Assembly (NCBI GenBank): GCA_002706685.1
Contig: PALV01000010.1
Location: 62,001 to 126,000, forward strand
Source: Gammaproteobacteria bacterium
Lineage (GTDB): Bacteria > Pseudomonadota > Gammaproteobacteria > Pseudomonadales > Pseudohongiellaceae
Length of the DNA: 64,000 nucleotides
Direction of reading: 5' to 3'
In this document: piece after piece, positions 47,475-58,037 of the stretch
Position numbering within the stretch: position 1 is the first letter of the stretch
How the letters are laid out: each line of letters starts with the position of its first letter
Translations under genes and position numbers: made by a program
The notes under the pieces: generated by a model
Seen by the model: the letters and a program-made list of their open reading frames with translations, nothing else
Databases searched by the model: none
Told to the model about the DNA's origin: nothing

Positions 47475-48149
47475 ATGGATCAAAACGAGCTAAAGAAAGC
47501 GGTGGCCAAGGCGGCCGCCGATTACGTCAAACAGCGACTGGACGACCACACTGTCATCGGTGTCGGCACCGGTTCGACAGCCAATTATTTTATCGACTAC
47601 CTGGCAGAGTTCCGCGACGACATTCGCGCCACGGTCGCCAGCTCTGAAGAAACTGCGCGCCGACTAAAGGCCCATAACATTGAAGTGATGGACCTGAACG
47701 CCGCGCCAGAGGTCACTATCTATGTTGACGGTGCGGATGAGGCAAACAAATATCTTCACCTGATCAAGGGTGGTGGCGGCGCATTGACACGAGAGAAGAT
47801 CATTGCAGCTGTCGCCAAAGAGTTTGTCTGTATCGCTGACGGTAGCAAACTCGTGGACGTACTCGGCACATTTCCATTACCGGTTGAAGTGATACCCATG
47901 GCACGCAGCCATGTCGGACGTCAGATCGTGAAACTGGGTGGAGATCCGGTTTATCGCGAAGGAATTGTGACAGACAACGGCAATATCATCATCGATATCC
48001 ACCATATGGATATCATGGAGCCGAGGAAACTTGAGGAACAACTCAACCAGATCACCGGCGTGGTAACCAATGGCCTGTTTGCTGTGCGCCCCGCAGACAA
48101 ACTGATTCTGGGCACAAAAGAGGGGCTCAGAACCTTAACCGCCAATTAA
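47475..48149 (+). CDS. rpiA: ribose-5-phosphate isomerase A
   Basis: 224 aa from ATG 47475. [13 protein letters not shown] and [25 protein letters not shown] are the substrate-binding and catalytic motifs (Asp, Asp, Lys, Glu). It interconverts ribose-5-P and ribulose-5-P in the pentose phosphate pathway, upstream of the transketolase encoded at 55915. The ribosome site is weak. Confidence 0.97.
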   Translation: MDQNELKKAVAKAAADYVKQRLDDHTVIGVGTGSTANYFIDYLAEFRDDIRATVASSEETARRLKAHNIEVMDLNAAPEVTIYVDGADEANKYLHLIKGGGGALTREKIIAAVAKEFVCIADGSKLVDVLGTFPLPVEVIPMARSHVGRQIVKLGGDPVYREGIVTDNGNIIIDIHHMDIMEPRKLEEQLNQITGVVTNGLFAVRPADKLILGTKEGLRTLTAN

Positions 48150-48200
48150 GAACCTTGGTAGTTGTCCTGGTAGGGCCGCCCCGACGCGTTTGCCGGGAAT

Positions 48201-48236
48201 AAAAAAACGCAGGGTTTTGACGCCCTGCGTTCTTTG
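48201..48236. terminator. bidirectional terminator between rpiA and the cold-shock gene
   Basis: AACGCAGGG (48206-48214) with CCCTGCGTT (48223-48231), seven A's on the left and TTCTTTG on the right. It serves both convergent genes. Confidence 0.8.
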
Positions 48237-48238
48237 TA

Positions 48239-48448
48239 TTACAGAGGAGTGACGTTCTCCGCCTGGGGGCCTTTCTGACCTTGAGTCACTTCCATCGTGA
48301 CTTTCTGGCCTTCATGCAGCGTTCTTCTTCCAGTACCGTTAATGGCACTAAAATGGACGAATACGTCCTTCCCACCTTCCTGTTCAATGAAGCCGAAGCC
48401 TTTTTCATCATTGAACCACTTAACGGTACCTTCTACTTGCTGTGACAT
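48239..48448 (-). CDS. cold-shock family protein (CspA-like)
   Basis: 69 aa OB-fold with RNP1 KGFGFI and RNP2 VFVHF and the [13 protein letters not shown] start. It binds single-stranded RNA/DNA and melts mRNA structure. GAGAG is just before the ATG. The upstream region holds a candidate promoter and a palindrome (48516-48532). Whether it is cold-induced cannot be read, as the predicted leader is short (about 50 nt), unlike E. coli cspA. Confidence 0.96.
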   Translation of the reverse strand: MSQQVEGTVKWFNDEKGFGFIEQEGGKDVFVHFSAINGTGRRTLHEGQKVTMEVTQGQKGPQAENVTPL

Positions 48449-48507
48449 ATTGCTCTCTTGCTATTTCCAAGGGACTCGGCTGAAGCGGATTCAGACACTT
48501 CCCATTA

Positions 48508-48536
48508 TTTATTAACACAGTTGACAACTGTGGCAA
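48508..48536 (-). promoter_or_regulatory. cold-shock gene promoter with 17-bp palindrome
   Basis: On the minus strand TTGCCA (48536-48531), 17 bp, AATAAA (48513-48508). The spacer contains the perfect palindrome CACAGTTG-A-CAACTGTG (48516-48532), which overlaps the edge of the -35 and could bind a repressor or activator. The rest of the 48537-48650 intergenic stretch shows nothing clear. Confidence 0.45.
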
Positions 48537-48650
48537 CTGCTGGAGTCAACACCGACTCCTTAAAGCAGTGTACCGCCTAATTTTGCCGCTGGGAATACAG
48601 TTTCGAGCGAAAAACGGCGAAAACTGTGAAATTGCTCTCAATACTTGGCT

Positions 48651-50048
48651 CTAGTCGAATATCTTGCCCGGATTCATGATGTTAGCCGGGTCAAACAGTT
48701 TCTTGATACCTTTCATGAATGCCACCTCACCCTCACTGCGGCTGTACTGCAAATAAGGCTTCTTGAGCAGGCCGACGCCATGCTCGGCCGACACACTGCC
48801 TCCGTACTTTTTTACCGTCTCAAAAATACTGTGACTGACATCGCCACATTGCTGGAAAAAAGCCGCCTTATCCAGATCCTCCGGCTTGAGTATGTTCAGG
48901 TGAACATTGCCATCACCAATGTGACCGAACCAGATAATCTCAAAATCAGGGTATCGTGAGTTTACAATTGCATCGACGTCTTTCAGGAATGAAGGCACTT
49001 TGGACACCTGCACGGAGATGTCATTTTTATACGGCGTAAATCGCGATATTGTTTCCGAGATGTCCTCACGCAGGCGCCACAGATTGGCAGCCTGGCCGGT
49101 ATTCTGGCTCATCGTGCCATCGAGCACCCAGCCCTGTTCCATGCAATGCTCGAAGACACCCATGGCGGTGTCCATGACTGCCTCGCTGGTGTTTTCAAAC
49201 TCAATCAGCGCATAGAAGTTACCTACGGTTTCGAATGGGCGCGGCAGACCTTTTTCAGCCATGACATGCTTAAGCGCTTTCTCCGAGAAAAACTCGAATG
49301 CCGTGATGTCGACTTTGGCACGGAATGCCTGCAGCACGTGCATGGCATCTTCCATTTCTTCCACCGCGAGTACCAGCACGGTCGGGTCAAAGGGAGGCGT
49401 GGCCAGCGCCATCGTCAGTTCAACGATCAGACCCAGGGTACCTTCTGAGCCAATAAACAGGTGACGCAGGTCGTACCCGGTCGCATTTTTGACCAACCCG
49501 TGATTGAGCTCAAGCAATTCACCGGTACCGGTGACCACCTTCATGCCCATGACCCAGTCGCGCGTCAGCCCGTAGCGAATAACCTTAATGCCACCTGCGT
49601 TGGTGCCGACATTGCCGCCAATCTGACTGGAACCGGATGACGCGAAGTCCACTGGATAAAACAGGCCATTCTCTTCAGCAAACTGCTGCAACTGCTCGGT
49701 GATCACGCCGGGCTGACAGACGACCTGCCTGTCTACCGGACTGAAATCCAGTATCTTGTTCATGCGGTCGAAAGCAACCACGACTTCGCCATTGGTGGCT
49801 ACTGCGCCGCCACTTAGTCCGGTGCGTCCGCCGGATGGCACAATGGCAAACTTCTGCTTGTTGGCCAGCCTGACCAGCGCCTGTACTTCATCTACGGAGC
49901 CAGGAAAAACGATAGCCGCTGGCGCGGGTTCATAAGCCTTGGTCCAGTCTCTGCCATAAAGCTGAAGCGATTCATTATCAATCTTTACCCGGTCCGGGCC
50001 CACGATTTCTGCCAGTGAGGCGGCGAGAGTCTGCTGCATCAAGCTCAT
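48651..50048 (-). CDS. FAD-linked D-2-hydroxyacid dehydrogenase, D2HGDH-like
   Basis: 465 aa from ATG 50048; a longer frame runs into serA. PCMH-type FAD domain (PSGGRTGLSGGAV, GGNVGTNAGGIKVIRYG, GSEGTLGLI) and vanillyl-alcohol-oxidase C-terminal domain with metal-site HIGDGNVHLN and SAEHGVG. In Pseudomonas the gene divergent from serA encodes D-2-hydroxyglutarate dehydrogenase, which regenerates 2-oxoglutarate and drives SerA forward. The same divergent arrangement supports that function here. D-lactate is an alternative substrate. Confidence 0.88.
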   Translation of the reverse strand: MSLMQQTLAASLAEIVGPDRVKIDNESLQLYGRDWTKAYEPAPAAIVFPGSVDEVQALVRLANKQKFAIVPSGGRTGLSGGAVATNGEVVVAFDRMNKILDFSPVDRQVVCQPGVITEQLQQFAEENGLFYPVDFASSGSSQIGGNVGTNAGGIKVIRYGLTRDWVMGMKVVTGTGELLELNHGLVKNATGYDLRHLFIGSEGTLGLIVELTMALATPPFDPTVLVLAVEEMEDAMHVLQAFRAKVDITAFEFFSEKALKHVMAEKGLPRPFETVGNFYALIEFENTSEAVMDTAMGVFEHCMEQGWVLDGTMSQNTGQAANLWRLREDISETISRFTPYKNDISVQVSKVPSFLKDVDAIVNSRYPDFEIIWFGHIGDGNVHLNILKPEDLDKAAFFQQCGDVSHSIFETVKKYGGSVSAEHGVGLLKKPYLQYSRSEGEVAFMKGIKKLFDPANIMNPGKIFD

Positions 50049-50093
50049 TGCTAAAGTTACCTTGTCAGGAAGTTTCGATCTGAAGAGAGCGTT

Positions 50094-50123
50094 TATGTTA
50101 CCGAGGGCGTTTATGGTAACATA
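50094..50123. promoter_or_regulatory. inverted repeat in the serA/D2HGDH divergent promoter
   Basis: TATGTTACC (50094-50102) and GGTAACATA (50115-50123) are perfect complements 12 bases apart, and GCGTTTATG is repeated at 50089 and 50107 (18-bp period). A third GTTACC lies at 50056. A regulator of both divergent genes could bind here. Confidence 0.45.
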
Positions 50124-50169
50124 GCGCGCCTGAAACTGGCGCCTCCCACAGACGAGAAACCGCATTGTT

Positions 50170-51399
50170 ATGAAACCAACCTCACTGGACAAAAGTAAAA
50201 TCCGCTTCCTGCTGCTGGAAGGGGTCCACCAAAGTGCTGTCAAAACCCTGCACGAGGCCGGCTACACCAACATTGAGTATCTGAAAACCTCATTGTCGGA
50301 AGATGATCTGGTCGAGAAAGTAAAAGACGTGCACTTTATCGGTATTCGCTCGCGCACCCAGCTCACCGCCCGTGTGTTCGAAGCGGCGTCCAAGCTCCAG
50401 GCGGTTGGCTGTTTCTGTATCGGTACCAATCAGGTTGACCTCACAGCGGCATTGATCAAGGGCGTGCCAGTATTCAATGCACCTTATTCCAATACCCGCA
50501 GTGTTGCGGAACTCGTCATTGGCCAAACTATTCTTCTGCTGCGTGGCATTCCTGAGAAGAACGCATTGGCCCACCGTGGCGACTGGCAGAAAGTGGCGAC
50601 CGGCTCTTATGAAACGCGCGGCAAAAAACTTGGGCTGATTGGTTATGGCAACATCGGCTCACAACTAAGCGTGCTTGCCGAATCAATGGGCATGAAAGTC
50701 TACCTGTATGACATCATCACCAAGCTCCCGCTGGGCAATGCCGTTCAGGTAAGCAGCCTCAAAGAGCTGATGGAAACCTGCGACGTCATCAGCCTTCACG
50801 TTCCTGAAACCGCACAGACAGCCAACATGATTGGTGCCGAGCAGCTCAGTTGGATGAAAAAGGGCAGCATCCTGATCAACGCCTCACGTGGCACCGTTGT
50901 AGATATCGACGCACTGCATGACGCTCTGGAATCTGGCCATCTGGCTGGCGCCGCCATTGATGTATTCCCGGTAGAGCCTCGCTCAAACGAAGAAGAGTTT
51001 GTATCGCCGCTGCGCAAGTTCGACAACTGCATTCTGACCCCGCATATTGGCGGCAGCACCATGGAAGCGCAGGAGAACATCGGCCTGGAAGTTTCTGAGA
51101 AACTGATTCGCTACAGCGACAACGGTTCGACCCAGACCTCAGTCAACTTCCCGGAAGTGGCCCTGCCGTCGCATCCGGACATGCACAGACTGTTGCACAT
51201 TCATGAAAACGTGCCAGGTGTTCTTTCCCAGATCAACTCGGTGTTTTCCGCTGCGGGCATCAACATCCGTTCGCAGTATCTGCAGACCAATGACAAGATT
51301 GGTTATGTGGTGATGGATATCGATCGCGAACACAGCGAGATCGCCATGGACAAACTCGTAGGCATCACCGGCACGATTCGCTGCCGCGTACTGTGGTAA
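50170..51399 (+). CDS. serA: D-3-phosphoglycerate dehydrogenase
   Basis: 409 aa, the E. coli-like type. NAD site GLIGYGNIGSQLSVLAESMG, catalytic Arg in NASRGTVVD, Glu in IDVFPVEPRSNEEEF, His in LTPHIGGSTMEAQENIG. A C-terminal ACT domain (about 335-409) normally binds serine for feedback. SerA makes 3-phosphohydroxypyruvate, and this type also reduces 2-oxoglutarate to D-2-hydroxyglutarate, linking it to the divergent D2HGDH. Confidence 0.97.
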   Translation: MKPTSLDKSKIRFLLLEGVHQSAVKTLHEAGYTNIEYLKTSLSEDDLVEKVKDVHFIGIRSRTQLTARVFEAASKLQAVGCFCIGTNQVDLTAALIKGVPVFNAPYSNTRSVAELVIGQTILLLRGIPEKNALAHRGDWQKVATGSYETRGKKLGLIGYGNIGSQLSVLAESMGMKVYLYDIITKLPLGNAVQVSSLKELMETCDVISLHVPETAQTANMIGAEQLSWMKKGSILINASRGTVVDIDALHDALESGHLAGAAIDVFPVEPRSNEEEFVSPLRKFDNCILTPHIGGSTMEAQENIGLEVSEKLIRYSDNGSTQTSVNFPEVALPSHPDMHRLLHIHENVPGVLSQINSVFSAAGINIRSQYLQTNDKIGYVVMDIDREHSEIAMDKLVGITGTIRCRVLW

Positions 51400-51497
51400 T
51401 CCATCCGGCATAAATCAGAACCGCCAGTCTGGTACTCGCGACCAGATTAGCCGTTCAACCCAGGAAATTCGACGCTATCCACACAGGAGCACAAGCG

Positions 51498-52235
51498 TTG
51501 AGCATCGAACTGATTGTCGTGTTGGCAGGACTGGCGCTGATCGACAGCACCAGCATCGGTACCCTGTTAATTCCAATCTGGCTGCTGCTGGACCATCGTC
51601 AGATTGATGGCTCACGATTGCTCATTTATCTGCTGACGATTGCGGGCTTTTACCTGGTTGTCGGACTGACGCTGGCACTGGGTGCCGACTGGCTGCTCGC
51701 CGCAGAACCGTCACAGACCGGCGCAGACGCGCAAACGCAACCCGGCATTCTCGATGCCGCCCTGTCTGGTTTGCAGCTCCTGGTAGGTGCTGGGCTGTTC
51801 TGGATCAGTTTCCGCTTTGACAGCAGCAAACCCGGTGCTGCAGAACGGGTTGAACGCTGGAAACAGCGAACACACCAGGCCTCTACATCTACCCGGGTAT
51901 TAATAAGTCTGGCATTGCTGGCGGCACTGGCAGAGGTCGCAACAATGCTTCCCTACCTGGGCGCCATCGCCATGATGACAGCCGCCGACCTGAGCCGTTT
52001 CCAGCTTTTGATACTGATGCCCATCTACTGCCTGATCATGATACTGCCGGCGATTGTCCTGCTGTTACTGCGTCAGGCCCTCCACGATCAGATCCAGAGC
52101 GCGCTGATCAAGGTCGATCAGTGGATCAGCCGCAACGCCGAATCCGCCCTCGGCTGGACACTCGGCATAGCCGGCTTCCTGATCGCCCAAGACGCCATAG
52201 GCCGCCTCTACACCATCTACACCCAGATCCCCTAA
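51498..52235 (+). CDS. GAP-family (SAP-like) membrane protein
   Basis: 245 aa with TTG start (AGGAGC 8 bases upstream). Six predicted helices. LALIDSTSIGTLLIPIWLLL near the start and AEVATMLPYLGAIAMMTAA in the middle resemble the GAP/Sap (sulfolipid-1-addressing protein) family, related to LysE-type exporters. Cargo unknown. It is the only gene between serA and the repeat cluster, and probably monocistronic. Confidence 0.75.
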   Translation: MSIELIVVLAGLALIDSTSIGTLLIPIWLLLDHRQIDGSRLLIYLLTIAGFYLVVGLTLALGADWLLAAEPSQTGADAQTQPGILDAALSGLQLLVGAGLFWISFRFDSSKPGAAERVERWKQRTHQASTSTRVLISLALLAALAEVATMLPYLGAIAMMTAADLSRFQLLILMPIYCLIMILPAIVLLLLRQALHDQIQSALIKVDQWISRNAESALGWTLGIAGFLIAQDAIGRLYTIYTQIP

Positions 52236-52257
52236 CCTGACGCCGTGTGATACTGCT

Positions 52258-52545
52258 AAATTCGAGGCGCCACGTGCCATAGTTTAATCGAGGTGTCGGG
52301 GATAACGGGGCAAGCAGCGGGGAAAACCGGAGAGCTCCCCGCCAATCCCGACACAGGAGCTCTGAAGCCGAGGTATCAGAGTTCAATCCAGGTGCCGGGG
52401 ACAGGGTGGCAAGCAGCGATTCAATCAAATCGAGGCGCCGGGAGTAGCGGGAAAAGGAGCGACGAAAACCTGAGGAGGACTTTCCCGCTGATTTCGGTGC
52501 CGGACGCTCTGCAGCCTTGCATTGCCACCCTGTTCACGAAGCCGT
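52258..52545. repeat. cluster of nested, related inverted repeats
   Basis: The 332-bp gap between convergent genes holds four related units: AAATTCGAGGCGCC (52258), AATCGAGGTGTCGGGG...GGCAAGCAGCG (52286-52319), CAATCCAGGTGCCGGGG...GGCAAGCAGCG (52384-52418) and AAATCGAGGCGCCGGG...AGGAGCG (52427-52462). Each leads a hairpin: GCGGGGA/TCCCCGC inside GTGTCGGG/CCCGACAC; AGCGGGAAA/TTTCCCGCT inside GGCGCCG/CGGTGCC; and ACAGGGTGGCAA (52401-52412) pairs with TTGCCACCCTGT near 52521-52532, enclosing the fourth unit. AGAGCTCC/GGAGCTCT pair too. It looks like a family of REP-like structured elements. No coding frame. Confidence 0.7.
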
Positions 52546-52567
52546 CAGGCATTGATTTGTGAACGGC

Positions 52568-53611
52568 TCAGAGCCCGTACTTACCAGCCATCTCCTCCAG
52601 ACTGTAAACCTTCCCAATCCGATCAATCTGACCCGCCGTCCCGAACGCCTCCAGACGCGCCTTGACGATCCCCTTCATCGCTTTCACAGTCGGTGTCAGG
52701 AATTTACGTGGATCGAACTCTGATTTGTTCTCCGCCAGGAACTTGCGCACCGCGCCGGTAGATGCCAGACGCAGGTCCGTGTCGATATTGACCTTGCGTA
52801 CACCGTGCTTGATACCTTCCTGAATTTCTTCGACCGGCACACCGTAAGTTTCCGGGATCTCACCGCCAAATTCGTTGATCACGGCCAGCCACTCCTGTGG
52901 AACCGATGACGAGCCGTGCATGACCAGGTGTGTGTTGGGAATACGGGCGTGAATCTGTTTGATACGCTCAATGGCCAGGATGTCGCCAGTCGGTGGTCGT
53001 GTGAATTTGTAAGCGCCATGACTGGTGCCAACAGCAATCGCCAGAGCATCCACGCCTGTATCGCTGACAAATTGCGCAGCCTCTTCAGGGTCAGTCAGCA
53101 TCTGATCGTGAGTCAGCTTGCCTTCCGCACCGATGCCGTCCTCTTCACCTGCCATACCCGTTTCCAGCGAACCCAGGCAGCCAATTTCACCTTCCACGGA
53201 CACGCCACAGGCATGTGCCATTTCAACTACGGTACGTGTGACTTTGACGTTGTAGTCGTAGTCAGTTGGCGTCTTGCCATCGGTCCCCAGGGAGCCGTCC
53301 ATCATGACGGAGGAGAACCCAAGCTGGATAGAGCGCTGACATACAGCAGGTGACACACCATGGTCCTGGTGCATGACAATCGGGATATGAGGAAACTCTT
53401 CGATGGCAGCCAGAATAAGGTGACGCAGGAAGTTGGAACCGGCATATTTTCGCGCACCGGCCGAAGCCTGCAGAATTACCGGGCTGTGGACTTCGTTCGC
53501 CGCCTCCATAATGGCGCGAACCTGTTCCAGATTATTGACGTTGAATGCGGGTACGCCGTAACCATGTTCGGCAGCGTGATCCAGCAACTGCCGCAAACTG
53601 ATAAGTGCCAT
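52568..53611 (-). CDS. fba: class II fructose-bisphosphate aldolase
   Basis: 347 aa from ATG 53611 (GAGGAAG upstream). [30 protein letters not shown], zinc ligands in MHQDHGVSP and [13 protein letters not shown], and a terminal [13 protein letters not shown]. It matches the class II subtype often called Calvin-cycle type. It splits fructose-1,6-bisphosphate or works in gluconeogenesis. Last gene of tkt-epd-pgk-fba. Confidence 0.96.
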   Translation of the reverse strand: MALISLRQLLDHAAEHGYGVPAFNVNNLEQVRAIMEAANEVHSPVILQASAGARKYAGSNFLRHLILAAIEEFPHIPIVMHQDHGVSPAVCQRSIQLGFSSVMMDGSLGTDGKTPTDYDYNVKVTRTVVEMAHACGVSVEGEIGCLGSLETGMAGEEDGIGAEGKLTHDQMLTDPEEAAQFVSDTGVDALAIAVGTSHGAYKFTRPPTGDILAIERIKQIHARIPNTHLVMHGSSSVPQEWLAVINEFGGEIPETYGVPVEEIQEGIKHGVRKVNIDTDLRLASTGAVRKFLAENKSEFDPRKFLTPTVKAMKGIVKARLEAFGTAGQIDRIGKVYSLEEMAGKYGL

Positions 53612-53642
53612 AGTAACTTCCTCTTGAAAAATGTTTAGTAAA

Positions 53643-54827
53643 TTATTGTTCCAGAACAGCAACCGCCGGCAGCACATCACCCTGAACGAACTCCAGGAAT
53701 GCACCACCACCGGTGGAAATGTAAGATACCTGATCCGTAATACCGAACTTGTCGATGGCCTGAATGGTTTCGCCACCACCAGCAATAGAGAATCCCTTGC
53801 TGGACGCCACTGCCTCGGCAATTGCCTTGGTGCCATTGGCAAATGTGTCGAACTCAAACACACCAACCGGACCATTCCATATAATGGTTTTCATCTCACC
53901 AATGATGGCTGCCAATTTCTGTGCAGTCTGCGGACCGATGTCGAGAATCATGTCGTCATCAGCGACATCGCTGACGGCCTTGATGGTTCCCTCGGCATCA
54001 GCAGAAAACGATTTTGCTACGACCACGTCGACCGGCAGAGGGATCGATGTTTTTTGCATCAGGGCTTTGGCGGTATCTACCAGATCGGCTTCCACCAGTG
54101 ATTTACCAACTGGATAGCCTGCTGCCAACAGGAAGGTGTTGGCGATACCACCACCCACGATCAGCTGATCTGTTTTTTCCGCCAGGCTTTCGAGTACCTG
54201 CAATTTGCTGGACACTTTGGCGCCACCAACAATGGCCAGCATGGGACGTTCCGGACTCTTCAGGGCTTTATCGAGCGCGTCCAGCTCAGCCGAGAGCAAT
54301 GGACCCGCACAGGCCTTGTCGGCAAAACGCGCCACGCCGTGCGTACTTGCCTGCGCGCGGTGCGCTGTGCCAAACGCATCCATGACAAAAATATCGCACA
54401 GGCCAGCATAGGCCTGGGCGAGATCGTCGCTATTTTTACCTTCGCCAACATTGATCCGAACATTTTCCAGAAGAACAACTTCACCCTGATCTGGTGTCGC
54501 ACTAGAAGGACTTTGCAGGTAATCCTGTACCAGCCGCACTGGCACACCCAGCAGCTTCTGCATGTGCTCTGCTACTGGCGCCATAGAAGACTCAGTTTGT
54601 TCTGAAATGGGCTTTCCTTCTTCCGGGCGGCCCAGGTGGGACATCACAATCACCCTGGCGCCAGCATCCAGCGCCTGGCGAATAGTTGGCAGTGCCGCGA
54701 CGATACGCGTGTCATTGCCCACAACACCATTTTTGACTGGAACATTCAGATCTTCACGGATCAGTATGCGCTTCCCGGCAAGGTCCAGCTCGTGCATCCG
54801 TGTAATGGTTTTTGCTGATGATGTCAT
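53643..54827 (-). CDS. pgk: phosphoglycerate kinase
   Basis: 394 aa. [29 protein letters not shown], and the nucleotide-binding [15 protein letters not shown] and [11 protein letters not shown] with [10 protein letters not shown]. It transfers phosphate between 1,3-bisphosphoglycerate and ADP. It is 31 bp upstream of fba and 42 bp downstream of epd. Confidence 0.97.
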   Translation of the reverse strand: MTSSAKTITRMHELDLAGKRILIREDLNVPVKNGVVGNDTRIVAALPTIRQALDAGARVIVMSHLGRPEEGKPISEQTESSMAPVAEHMQKLLGVPVRLVQDYLQSPSSATPDQGEVVLLENVRINVGEGKNSDDLAQAYAGLCDIFVMDAFGTAHRAQASTHGVARFADKACAGPLLSAELDALDKALKSPERPMLAIVGGAKVSSKLQVLESLAEKTDQLIVGGGIANTFLLAAGYPVGKSLVEADLVDTAKALMQKTSIPLPVDVVVAKSFSADAEGTIKAVSDVADDDMILDIGPQTAQKLAAIIGEMKTIIWNGPVGVFEFDTFANGTKAIAEAVASSKGFSIAGGGETIQAIDKFGITDQVSYISTGGGAFLEFVQGDVLPAVAVLEQ

Positions 54828-54869
54828 TTAAATCCTGCTCCTTTGTTCAATTGGATCCAATCGCTTTTT

Positions 54870-55898
54870 TCACTGCGACTGCAGCCTGATCAGGTTGGCA
54901 ACATCAAGCATGCGATTGGCATAGGCCCATTCGTTGTCAAACCAGGCAAGCACTTTTATCAGATGTTCGCCGCTCACCCGTGTCTGACTCAGATCCACAA
55001 TAGCCGATCTTGGGTCATGATTAAAATCACAGGATGCCAGTGGCTCGTCCGTGCAGGCCAACACATTGGGCAATGAACGGCCCGACGCGCTGCGAATGGC
55101 ATCATTGACCTGTTGCACGCTGGCATGACGCGAAACGGTAACGGTCAGATCAATGGCTGATACATTAACGGTTGGCACACGCATGGCCTGCGCCGAGAAG
55201 CGACCATCCAGATGCGGCAGAATTCGGCCGATACCCTTGGCGATCTCTGTATCAACCGGAATGATTGACTGCACCGCGCTGCGTGTTTTGCGCAGGTCCT
55301 GGTGATGGTAGGCATCGATGACCGGCTGATCATTCATTGCAGAATGGATGGTTGTTATTACACCATATTCAACACCGAAAGCCTCGTCGAGACACTGAAT
55401 CACCGGTACCACACAGTTGGTCGTACAGGAAGCCGCCGATATGATCCGGTGCTCGGACGTCAGCTGCTCGTGATTGATCCCGTAAATGACAGTAGCATCA
55501 ACATCACTCTGCGCTGGCTGTGAAAACAGCAGCCTGCCGGCACCCTGCTGCAGGTGCTGGGCGGCAGTCACTCTGTCACTGAAACAGCCACTGCACTCCA
55601 GCACCAGATCAACGTCAAGCTCGCGCCAGGGCAGTGTGCCGATCTCGGGATGCGAGAGGACCTTGATGCTCTGACCATTTATATTCATGGTGTCGTTCGC
55701 TACAAGTTCCACGTCACCCACAAATCGGCCGTGAGTACTGTCGTAGCGTGTCAGGTGCGTCAGCGTCCGTGCATCCGTCAGGTCATTTACCGCAACGATC
55801 TGCATTTCGGGCAGATCGTTACGTTCATACATGGCACGCAGCACACAACGGCCTATGCGGCCATAACCATTAATTGCCAGTCGATACGGCTTGGTCAT
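54870..55898 (-). CDS. epd: erythrose-4-phosphate dehydrogenase (GapA-like)
   Basis: 342 aa from ATG 55898. GAPDH fold with NAD motif INGYGRIGRCVLRAMYE and active-site Cys in SAASCTTNCVVPV. TTIHSAMNDQPVIDAYHH, RTRSAVQSIIPVDT and SCDFNHDPRSAIVD match Epd rather than GapA. Epd oxidises erythrose-4-P for pyridoxal-phosphate synthesis. No other gap gene is in the window, so some glycolytic role is possible. Ribosome site weak; probably coupled to tkt. Confidence 0.88.
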   Translation of the reverse strand: MTKPYRLAINGYGRIGRCVLRAMYERNDLPEMQIVAVNDLTDARTLTHLTRYDSTHGRFVGDVELVANDTMNINGQSIKVLSHPEIGTLPWRELDVDLVLECSGCFSDRVTAAQHLQQGAGRLLFSQPAQSDVDATVIYGINHEQLTSEHRIISAASCTTNCVVPVIQCLDEAFGVEYGVITTIHSAMNDQPVIDAYHHQDLRKTRSAVQSIIPVDTEIAKGIGRILPHLDGRFSAQAMRVPTVNVSAIDLTVTVSRHASVQQVNDAIRSASGRSLPNVLACTDEPLASCDFNHDPRSAIVDLSQTRVSGEHLIKVLAWFDNEWAYANRMLDVANLIRLQSQ

Positions 55899-55914
55899 AG
55901 TGCGCCCGGATCCA

Positions 55915-57918
55915 TCATGCCAACAGTTTTTGTGCGCGGCTGACGATATTCTCTGCTGTAAATCCAAATTCCTTCATTAGTACACCGCCCGGCGCCGATT
56001 CACCAAACGTGGTCATGCCTATCACCTCGCCATCAAGGCCGACGTATCTGGACCAGTACTCTACAGCGCCGGCTTCGACGGCCAGGCGTTTGCGAACTGC
56101 GTTCGGCAGCACCTGTTCACGGTAAGCCGCATCCTGCTGGTCGAATACGTCTGCCGAAGGCATCGATACCAGGCGTGCCTTCACTCCAGATCCCTGCAGC
56201 TCTTTTACAGCATCGCGTGCTACCGATACTTCCGAGCCGGTGGCGATCACGATCAGTTCCGGACTGCCGTCACAGTCTTCCAGCACATAGGCGCCACGAG
56301 AGATCAGATCAACCTGCTCAGCGCTGCGTTCCTGATGAGGCAGACCCTGACGGGACAACACCAGAGATGTCGGGCCATCATTTCGCTGCAGCGCACGGGT
56401 CCAGGCAACCGCAGTCTCTACTGCGTCACTGGGGCGCCATACCGACATGTTCGGTGTTGTACGCAGGTTGGTCAGCTGTTCGATGGGCTGGTGAGTCGGA
56501 CCGTCTTCGCCCTGACCGATTGAGTCATGTGTATAGACGTTGATGACGTGCTGCTTCATCAGGGCGCCCATGCGCACGGCATTACGTGCATACTCCATAA
56601 AGATCAGGAAGGTGCCACCGAACGGAATGAACCCGCCATGCAATGCAATACCGTTCATGATGGCGCTCATACCGAATTCACGCACACCGTAATAGATGTA
56701 GTTGCCATCGTTTTGTTCGCTGATCGGTACACTGCCTTTCCACATGGTCAGGTTGGAGCCTGCCAGGTCTGCGGAACCGCCAAGCAGTTCGGGCAGTATT
56801 TCGCTGAACGCAGCGATCATGTTTTGGGATGCCTTGCGTGTCGCCAGGCCTTCACCTTTTTGCTGGCACTGCTGAACCAATTCGCGCGCCTGCTCCTCGA
56901 AGTGCCCGGGCAGTTGTCCTTTAAGGCGACGCACCAGCTCCATTGCCAGATCAGGGTAGGCCTCCTCATAACGAACCAGTTTTTCTTTCCAGCGCGTCTC
57001 AGCCTGGAAGCCCTTTTCACGGCAGTCCCAATCCTGAAGGATGGCCTGAGGCACCTCAAAGGGCGGGTACTCCCAACCCAGTGCCTTGCGCGTGGCAGCG
57101 ACTTCATCGGGGCCCAGCGGGGCTCCGTGCACACCGGCAGTGCCAGCTTTTGCCGGTGAACCAAAGCCGATGACTGTCTTGCAACGAATCAGTGTCGGTC
57201 GCTGTGTATCGGCGCGTGCCTCTTCAATCGCCTTGATGATCTGTTCGGCGTCATGTCCGTCAATCGCCAGCACCTGCCAGCCGTAGGATTCGAAGCGTTT
57301 GGTGGTGTCGTCGGTGAACCAGCCGTCAACGTCACCGTCGATAGAAATGCCATTGTCATCATAGAAAGCAATCAGCTTGCCCAGGCCCAGCGTGCCGGCC
57401 AGCGAGCACACTTCGTGAGAGATACCCTCCATCAGACAGCCATCGCCAGCAAAAACATAGGTGTAGTGGTCGATGATGTCGTGCTCAGGGCGGTTGAATT
57501 GGGCAGCCAGTGTTTTCTCGGCAATCGCCATGCCTACGGCATTGGCCAGCCCCTGGCCCAGCGGGCCGGTCGTTGTTTCGACACCGGGTGTATAACCGTA
57601 TTCAGGGTGGCCCGGCGTCTTGGAATGCAACTGACGGAAATTCTGCAACTCCGACATTGGCAGATCAAAACCACTCAGGTGCAGCAGTGAGTAGATCAGC
57701 ATCGAGCCGTGACCGTTGGACAATACAAATCGGTCGCGATTTAGCCATTGCGGATTGCGCGGGTTAAATGACAAATAGTCGTTCCAGAGGACTTCCGCGA
57801 TATCTGCCATACCCATCGGGGCTCCGGGATGCCCGGAATTGGCTTTCTGGACGGCATCCATACTGAGGGCGCGGATGGCATTGGCGCGATCTCTGCGTGA
57901 GGTCTGTCGGTTCGACAT
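55915..57918 (-). CDS. tkt: transketolase
   Basis: 667 aa from ATG 57918 (AGGAG 9 bases before); the longer frame to 58113 would cover the divergent regulator start. ThDP site [38 protein letters not shown], His in [15 protein letters not shown], and transferase block [18 protein letters not shown]. It moves two-carbon units in the pentose phosphate pathway. First gene of the glycolytic operon. Confidence 0.97.
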   Translation of the reverse strand: MSNRQTSRRDRANAIRALSMDAVQKANSGHPGAPMGMADIAEVLWNDYLSFNPRNPQWLNRDRFVLSNGHGSMLIYSLLHLSGFDLPMSELQNFRQLHSKTPGHPEYGYTPGVETTTGPLGQGLANAVGMAIAEKTLAAQFNRPEHDIIDHYTYVFAGDGCLMEGISHEVCSLAGTLGLGKLIAFYDDNGISIDGDVDGWFTDDTTKRFESYGWQVLAIDGHDAEQIIKAIEEARADTQRPTLIRCKTVIGFGSPAKAGTAGVHGAPLGPDEVAATRKALGWEYPPFEVPQAILQDWDCREKGFQAETRWKEKLVRYEEAYPDLAMELVRRLKGQLPGHFEEQARELVQQCQQKGEGLATRKASQNMIAAFSEILPELLGGSADLAGSNLTMWKGSVPISEQNDGNYIYYGVREFGMSAIMNGIALHGGFIPFGGTFLIFMEYARNAVRMGALMKQHVINVYTHDSIGQGEDGPTHQPIEQLTNLRTTPNMSVWRPSDAVETAVAWTRALQRNDGPTSLVLSRQGLPHQERSAEQVDLISRGAYVLEDCDGSPELIVIATGSEVSVARDAVKELQGSGVKARLVSMPSADVFDQQDAAYREQVLPNAVRKRLAVEAGAVEYWSRYVGLDGEVIGMTTFGESAPGGVLMKEFGFTAENIVSRAQKLLA

Positions 57919-58037
57919 ACGAGCGGGACTCCTGTTGAGGGGCGTATCAAAGCGCGTATTTTCCCGCAGATTGGCTATATTTTCCAGACAAATACGGGGG
58001 TGCTGCGGATTCACGCCGGTTTTCAGCAGCAACTCTC

